Below are positions 60,101-64,000 of a stretch of 64,000 nt of DNA, in pieces. A model generated the notes under the pieces. That model did no database searches. It was given only the letters and a program-made list of their open reading frames with translations, and was not told the origin of the DNA. Source of the stretch: Bactericera cockerelli (taxonomy: Eukaryota; Arthropoda; Insecta; Hemiptera; Triozidae); NCBI GenBank assembly GCA_024516035.1, contig CM044967.1:21046423-21110422 (forward strand). Direction: 5' to 3'. A program made the translations under genes and the position numbers. Positions within the stretch are counted from its first letter, which is position 1. The number at the start of each line of letters is the position of its first letter.

Positions 60101-61945
60101 CATCGTGCGTGCAAGCCTAGTATTCTACCCACTTGGCCAAAGTCACTACTTTGTCACAACTTTTAGTGAGTAGCATCGACATTATGAGAGCTAATTCATC
60201 ATATTTTATCTCCATCCAACCATGATTGTCCAAAATCAATCTCGTAATGCCGCCACAGGTCATTGGTCGGTTCTGCAAATACTAAAATTTTCTTCGCGAG
60301 GGTAATGGGATCGTCATGAAGATCAAATATAAAGATCGGAAAAACAAAACAACGTTAAGCCCAAATTGAAAATATAGAGCTAAAAAATTTCGTCCCCGCC
60401 AGGATTCGAACCCATGCTGACTGGGTGGCAGGTCGAACATGCTACCAATAGACAAAGTTATCTTCTAAAGAAACGGACGGAAAATGAACTAACTAAATTA
60501 ATAATTGGAAACTTAAACATTAAAATTTTGCAGTGAGAGAGCGAGGTCATCTCGAAAAATACATACTGGCCAAGATCTGACCACTAAGCTAAGGATTCGA
60601 AGGTACGAGTACCTACCCGCCAAGGAAAATGAAAAGGCCACCAGGTGCCACCCAGTGGACCGGATGAAGGAATTAAATCAATAAATTTGGTATCTGCTCA
60701 TCAAGATCTTTCATTTGATACCACTTTAGAATAGTATTATCCTTCAATTCCCGATTTGGGCTCCCAAAACCCGAGGTCGCCCAAATCGGCCGCCCGCTTA
60801 TAATTTAGATTTTTTTTTTGGTCCGGGCTCATCTCCATTATATCTTGATCACTTTAGACTCCTCACTTAATCTTCAGTGCCAAGTTAAAGACACGAAGTC
60901 GGGTCTCAAAGGATCCGTATGAAAAAAAACAGAAAAAAAAAAAAAAAAATTATGAATCTTTTCATGTCTTTTACGATTGTTGGGGGGTCTCGGAAATAGG
61001 GTTCCCGTTGGCCTAGGAAGTCAAACAAAAAGTCAAATCAATTTATTTTTCAACGTAGAGTCCATTTCTGCAATAAAAATCGTAATTTTTGAAATTCATG
61101 TTGCACTTTTCGCTGGCTGAAAGTACATGAAATGCATGGGAACTATGTTTTCCGTAACCTTACACTCTGCCGGGCTGTCTCTTTCTTTGTATAGGCGTTC
61201 TTCACACCTCGGCCGAGGTGTTTGATTTGTTTTGTTTATCTTGGTTTAAAATCACTTTAAATACATTTGCTTATCACGACAAGGGTTCTATCCACTATTT
61301 GTTCTATCCTCAGTATGCACTAAAATATGACAAACGGTGAGGATTTGTTTAAATAAAGAACATAACCACAGACAGACAGACTGCCTGTCTGACAATAGCT
61401 TTTTATCGATATAAATAAAAAGGTTTTAATTGAAAGAATTTGGAAATATTGAAAAATACACTGCCAATTATGGACCCAATACTTCCTTGTTATTATTGGT
61501 TCTAATTGTAGAAACGAAATTCAAATTTATTCAACCATCAAAAAATTGTAACCAATTTTCTTAGGTAAGGCGTAATTAAAAATATTCGATATATTTATTT
61601 TTTTTAACTTGAGGGGCGTGTCACACCGTTAAAAAGCATTTTTGTACCTTTTGTTATAGAGTTGACCCCCTTAAAATGGTCCATGATATCTGTGGTTAAA
61701 GGATTTACCTACTTTTATTGAATCACCCTGTATTGCAAAATTGCAAATATTTAGTTGTTGTTGTTGTAATTAAGTTAGGCGAGTTCCAGTGGTTATTAAG
61801 TCACAATAATTGTAGCTCTCACATATATGTATTATTCAATGGTAACTTTCTTACTTTTCTACCTCCCCAGGGTTACTTCAGAATGAGGAGAGGCAGGAAT
61901 ACGTGTGGAATAGAAAGTTATGTATGGGCGGCGGAAACCAACTGA
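51101..61945 (+). CDS. Cathepsin L-like cysteine protease (C1A), complete
   Basis: A secreted or lysosomal papain-family endopeptidase precursor of 369 residues. Nine exons: 51101-51235, 51360-51549, 52796-52955, 54386-54477, 55132-55221, 56611-56807, 57111-57219, 57938-57999 and 61871-61945. All have GT-AG borders, and the phases sum to 1110 nt. A hydrophobic signal peptide spans about residues 10-26 (AVSLVLTLLCPSG). The I29 propeptide has an ERFNIN-like helix (Glu71, Arg75, Phe79, Asn82) and GINQFSD (100-106). Mature enzyme: LPESFDWR (142-149), oxyanion Gln160, CGSCW with catalytic Cys166, EGCWGGLM (202-209), LHHAVLIVGYG with His311, and YWIVKNS with Asn336. It ends GYFRMRRGRNTCGIESY. Oddities: GCWGG replaces the usual GCNGG, and His311 is preceded by His where Asn is usual. 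Introns are full of SINEs and MITEs, the last being 3.9 kb. In hemipterans such enzymes are often gut digestive proteases; that role is inferred here. Confidence 0.95.
51690..51840 (-). mobile_element. tRNA-like SINE, family S3, copy 1
   Basis: Homologous to 55432-55605, with shared CCCATTATTCCAGCAGTAAG, GTGGTAAAAAT, TTGTCATGT, GGACCTCTGG and ATTCACAGA. The tRNA-like end is mostly lost in this copy. It lies in intron 2 of the protease gene. Confidence 0.65.
51970..52157 (-). mobile_element. tRNA-derived SINE, family S1, best copy
   Basis: On the - strand it begins GTAGTCACCGTGGCAGAGTG, with an A-box-like GGCAGAGTGAG, and has a perfect B box in CCGGGGTTCGATTCCCGG about 50 bases later. The conserved body follows (CCTCGTGAGG, AAAAATGAGTAGTTACTTGT). 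Related copies are at 12708-12862 and 60035-60150. The head resembles a tRNA-Leu type. It is the most intact member seen, in intron 2 of the protease gene. Confidence 0.8.
52560..52720 (-). mobile_element. SINE-like repeat, family S2, copy 2
   Basis: Homologous to 14240-14470 (CCTGATTTGAGATAGT, AACCTCACCCAGCTTGGGTA, CACGTGTTTGGTGGGAACAG). The tRNA-like end is not preserved. It ends only about 75 bp upstream of exon 3. Confidence 0.65.
53455..54205 (+). repeat. ~85-bp tandem repeat split by a MITE
   Basis: Three units with TTTGGTGG, CA(T)ATYACAA/CTGACCA, AATCAAGTTTTGGAGAT begin at about 53468, 54063 and 54152. The first and second are separated by the element at 53540-54055, which explains the gap if the MITE inserted into an older tandem array. 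Confidence 0.65.
53540..54055. mobile_element. MITE with CGTCGCTTAAGAAGAGGTACC ends
   Basis: Terminal inverted repeats of about 33 bp, CGTCGCTTAAGAAGAGGTAC followed by CTCGTAAGTCCGA, are almost perfect at both ends. The interior has several more GAGGTACCTC/TACGAGGT modules in both orientations (about 53735, 53795, 53850, 53900). There is no open frame. It sits in intron 3 of the protease gene. Confidence 0.8.
54505..54750 (+). repeat. Solo diverged copy of the 246-bp hairpin arm
   Basis: Follows the left arm at 58573-58818 in order: CCCAAAAACACCACTTCGTG, GAAGAACGC, AAAAATAAATGATATCAAA, TCTCTGCACTCCT, TTGTTCCTCTTATGTTA and CTAAACTTGAT. It is diverged by substitutions and small indels, and there is no inverted partner nearby. 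Confidence 0.7.
55432..55605 (-). mobile_element. tRNA-derived SINE, family S3, copy 2
   Basis: On the - strand it begins TAGTCGATAACTCAGTGGTA, a good A box, and carries a B-box-like GGGTGCAACACC. The body is shared with 51690-51840. It lies in intron 5 of the protease gene. Confidence 0.7.
55990..56400. other. GC-richer block in protease intron 5
   Basis: Locally GC-rich, with GGGCCGACCACCGGTC, GGGCGTCCGCCCAAAT and GACACCGGCGAACC, unlike its A+T-rich neighbours. Short inverted matches occur, but no terminal repeats or coding domain could be identified. It is likely a fragment of a mobile element of unknown type. Confidence 0.4.
57511..57670. mobile_element. 160-bp palindromic MITE, copy 2
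   Basis: Same length and design as 1901-2060: TTCCGGAAACACTCTCCATT at the left, GAGAGTGTTTGCCAA at the right, with inner arms ACACAATTAACTCTGATTGG and AACCAATCACAGTGCATTAG. It lies in intron 7 of the protease gene. Confidence 0.8.
58573..59122. repeat. Near-perfect 246-bp inverted repeat (hairpin)
   Basis: Arms 58573-58818 and 58877-59122 are reverse complements with essentially no mismatch by eye, around a 58-bp loop. Outer ends are TCCCACCAAAAACACCACTT and its complement; inner ends are AATAAAAAATGGCG and CGCCATTTTTTATT. It has no coding capacity. It lies in intron 8 of the protease gene, so the pre-mRNA would fold into a long duplex. A diverged single arm lies at 54505-54750. Confidence 0.92.
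59695..59885 (+). repeat. 47-bp minisatellite with GGGTTAGG
   Basis: About four units with TATAGTAGGGTTAGG, AATACATAGAAGGC and CATGCCTCAGG, at a spacing of about 46-47 bp. The TAGGGTTAGG core resembles vertebrate-type telomere sequence by chance; insects normally use TTAGG, which is also contained in it. Confidence 0.8.
60035..60150 (-). mobile_element. tRNA-derived SINE, family S1, copy 3
   Basis: Shares ATCACGAGGTATGAGT, TCGTGCGTGCAA and CCACTTGGCCAAAGTCACTA with the better copy at 51970-52157. The B box is GGGTTCGATCCCC on the - strand. Confidence 0.7.
60240..60480 (-). mobile_element. tRNA-derived SINE, related to family S1
   Basis: Has a perfect B box on the - strand (GGGTTCGAATCCTGG, about 60395) and an A-box-like TTGGTAGCATG. 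The body at 60245-60300 (TGCCGCCACAGGTCATTGG, TTTTCTTCGCGAGG) resembles the body of S1. It lies in intron 8 of the protease gene. Confidence 0.6.
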
Positions 61946-62046
61946 ATTTTTCCAACTCTCTGCGTCAACCTCTCAATCACTTGGACCGCCTGAGAAGACA
62001 GCATATGAATATAATTAGTCCATATTCTTTACCAGTTACAATTTTA

Positions 62047-62052
62047 AATAAA
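62047..62052 (+). promoter_or_regulatory. Protease gene poly(A) signal
   Basis: AATAAA about 100 bases after the stop codon, followed by a GT-rich stretch (CGTACTTGTATTC). This gives a short, credible 3' UTR. Confidence 0.65.
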
Positions 62053-62059
62053 ATGTCAC

Positions 62060-64000
62060 GTACTTGTATTCTTTACGTAGTTTTCAGGGAAAACATTGAT
62101 TTTTCAAACATCCGTGTTGTTCTCATTATTTGATCTACGTCCCATATTTTATAAATTGGGTTAGTAGTATCGTACATCTTTTCAAAAGTTGATGGTGAAT
62201 AGCTATTTTCTTGTGTGAACATAAAATCATGCATCTGATTTTGACATGATGTTTTCAACACAGTTTAGATTATTAAAATCCATTCACTTATGTAGGAGTT
62301 ATGACGTTTTTTTGTTGTTGTTTTAAAAACAGAAAAATGGCCGTACCTCCGGAACGAAAGGCCAAATAAAAAATCACCTCATAAAAAAAAAAAATGTTTT
62401 TATTATTATGAATGTTATGTTCTCTTACCCATTTTCGTTTGTTACCCTAGAGCTGAAACACCATGTCTAAAACTCAAATCGGTGCGTGGCTGACCGACTG
62501 TCCTCTTAGGGGATGTTTGCTTACAATACCACACTATTACCACAGCCCACACGGTAACTGATATTGAATTTTTCATGAGAGTTGGCCTCCCCTAAACCAC
62601 CGTCAAACTAGAATATTATCTAAATTAAAATATCTATTACCATTTTCCATTAAAAAAAAGTTTTTTTATTTTATTTTTATGACAGATAATATAAATCTCT
62701 GGCATTTGTAAGCCATAAGGCCTTGCCTTTATTCCATATTAGCCTGTGTTGCTATTGGGGTCGGCATTGTTCTCATGGTTGAGGTTGGGAGAGTGGAACA
62801 CGTTTATTATAACTGGATGACGTTCCTAACGCCAACGATTCTATTTGGTTTTAACATCCTCATCTGGACGGGGACAACCGGGGACTCAGATATAGGACAA
62901 CCCAACAACTCCAAGTATTGCTGATGTTTCAACTTGATACCAGGGGCTATGAGTGACAAATTTAGCGGAACGCATAGGTTTTTTTTCGTATACCGTGTGT
63001 ATTTCTTGTTGGACAAAAAATTTTTCATGTTTTTTCTAATTGCGGAACTCACAAAAAATTGGTACAGAGATAGCAAAGACATGGAAGCCAATTTTCAAAA
63101 TTGAATGAAGTACTTGTCACTGTCGACTAGGCCGGAGTGAAACAGGGGGGTAAAAAAATAATTTTGGAATTTGAAAACGCCTAATATGTCAAAAGTTGTG
63201 ATTTTGTGAGTAGATCAATCCCTGAAAGTTTCAAAAATTAAAAAAATGATCTTGAGTCTCCACATTGAGCTTAAAGTTTTTGCTATTTTTGAGTACCTAT
63301 GCAATTTGAAGGGGCATCATCGGTTTTTGCACTTGAAGCACGTCTAACATGAAAAGTGTTCATTATACAAAAAAAGATAATGAATAAAATTATGTTGTAA
63401 ACAATTTTTTCTATATTTTAATTCCTTGAAACTTCTCTCTATGATGTACTATCTATGAGCTAGAACATAAACAATTGTAACTCTAGCAGAAACTTCGGAA
63501 AATGATAATAATATGGTAGGTTATTAGTCCATATCATAGGTGCTGGTACAACTCGGGCCTACTTTTTTCAGGATAAAAGATTTACGTTGTTATCTATATT
63601 TAGTTGGTTATTTAAGACATCTTCCTACATTATACGAGCACAAGTAACATGTATGTATATAAAATCTATGTAGGTAACTGTGCGCGAAAATAAATTTAAT
63701 GCTTACTGACATTTTCTCGCTTGTTCTTGTCCGGTCTCGTCTCCAATTTGTAGCTTTGTAATTAAAAAAGTACAAAACTGAGTTTTCAGATCTTTCTTTC
63801 TATGTGAAAATGATTGTTCAAATTAATTTGTGTATTCGTTAGAACTTAACTACGGATATTACGGATCAAATTTTTCTAGGTTGACTTGGTTGTTTAAATA
63901 AAATAACTAACTAATTTTTTTATGAAGTGAAATACCCATTCCATATCAGTATTACCTAAGAATAATAATCGTTTTGATTGATAGTTAATATTACATGTAT
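62060..64000. other. Intergenic DNA to the right edge
   Basis: A+T-rich. A 94-codon frame on the - strand (62807-63091) shows no known domain, and I do not call it. No tRNA, inverted repeat or tandem array is clear. Confidence 0.45.

Noticed and set aside
61200..61225. 16-bp palindrome CACCTCGGCCGAGGTG
   Set aside because: Perfect but isolated; no repeat, promoter or element context to support a role.
62807..63091. 94-codon - strand frame
   Set aside because: No recognisable motif; single short frame in intergenic DNA. Could be a remnant of a mobile element.

Overview
This window looks like an AT-rich insect genome, probably a hemipteran. It has spliced genes with GT/AG introns, 5S- and tRNA-derived SINEs, MITEs, Ty3/gypsy and LINE remnants, and a very large satellite block. 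The order Hemiptera is inferred from overall style only; no marker in the window fixes the species.

Three protein-coding genes can be reconstructed exon by exon. (1) The last two coding exons of a paired-like homeobox gene of the Prop1/unc-42 type lie on the + strand (1084-2964). A one-base frameshift sits near 1300. (2) A complete five-exon N-alpha-acetyltransferase 30 gene (Naa30, NatC catalytic subunit, 450 codons) lies on the - strand (15314 to 10144). It converges on the homeobox gene. (3) A complete nine-exon papain-family (C1A, cathepsin L-like) cysteine protease of 369 residues lies on the + strand (51101-61945). It has a TATA box, signal peptide, I29 propeptide, Cys/His/Asn catalytic residues and a poly(A) signal.

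Between Naa30 and the protease is the main feature of the window: about 31 kb (15866-46663) of a 191-bp satellite. It is arranged as two giant inverted-repeat units in tandem. Each unit is a + oriented array (about 22-24 monomers), a 2.4-3.1 kb spacer carrying a degenerate LINE reverse-transcriptase 3' fragment, and a - oriented array (about 37 monomers). Some arrays show higher-order repeats (6-mer of 1144 bp, 10-mer of 1909 bp). This resembles a foldback transposon whose terminal inverted repeats are satellite arrays, as described for Tetris in Drosophila virilis. A 2.1 kb chimeric insertion sits inside the first - array. It contains gypsy gag on one strand, gypsy RT and a LINE 3' end with poly(A) on the other, and 272-bp inverted arms with a tata target duplication.

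The remaining intergenic and intronic DNA is dense in small elements: a 5S rRNA-derived SINE, several tRNA-derived SINE families, at least seven MITE-like inverted repeats, a near-perfect 246-bp hairpin in the protease gene, minisatellites, a 0.5 kb GT tract and a GA-rich tract at the left edge.
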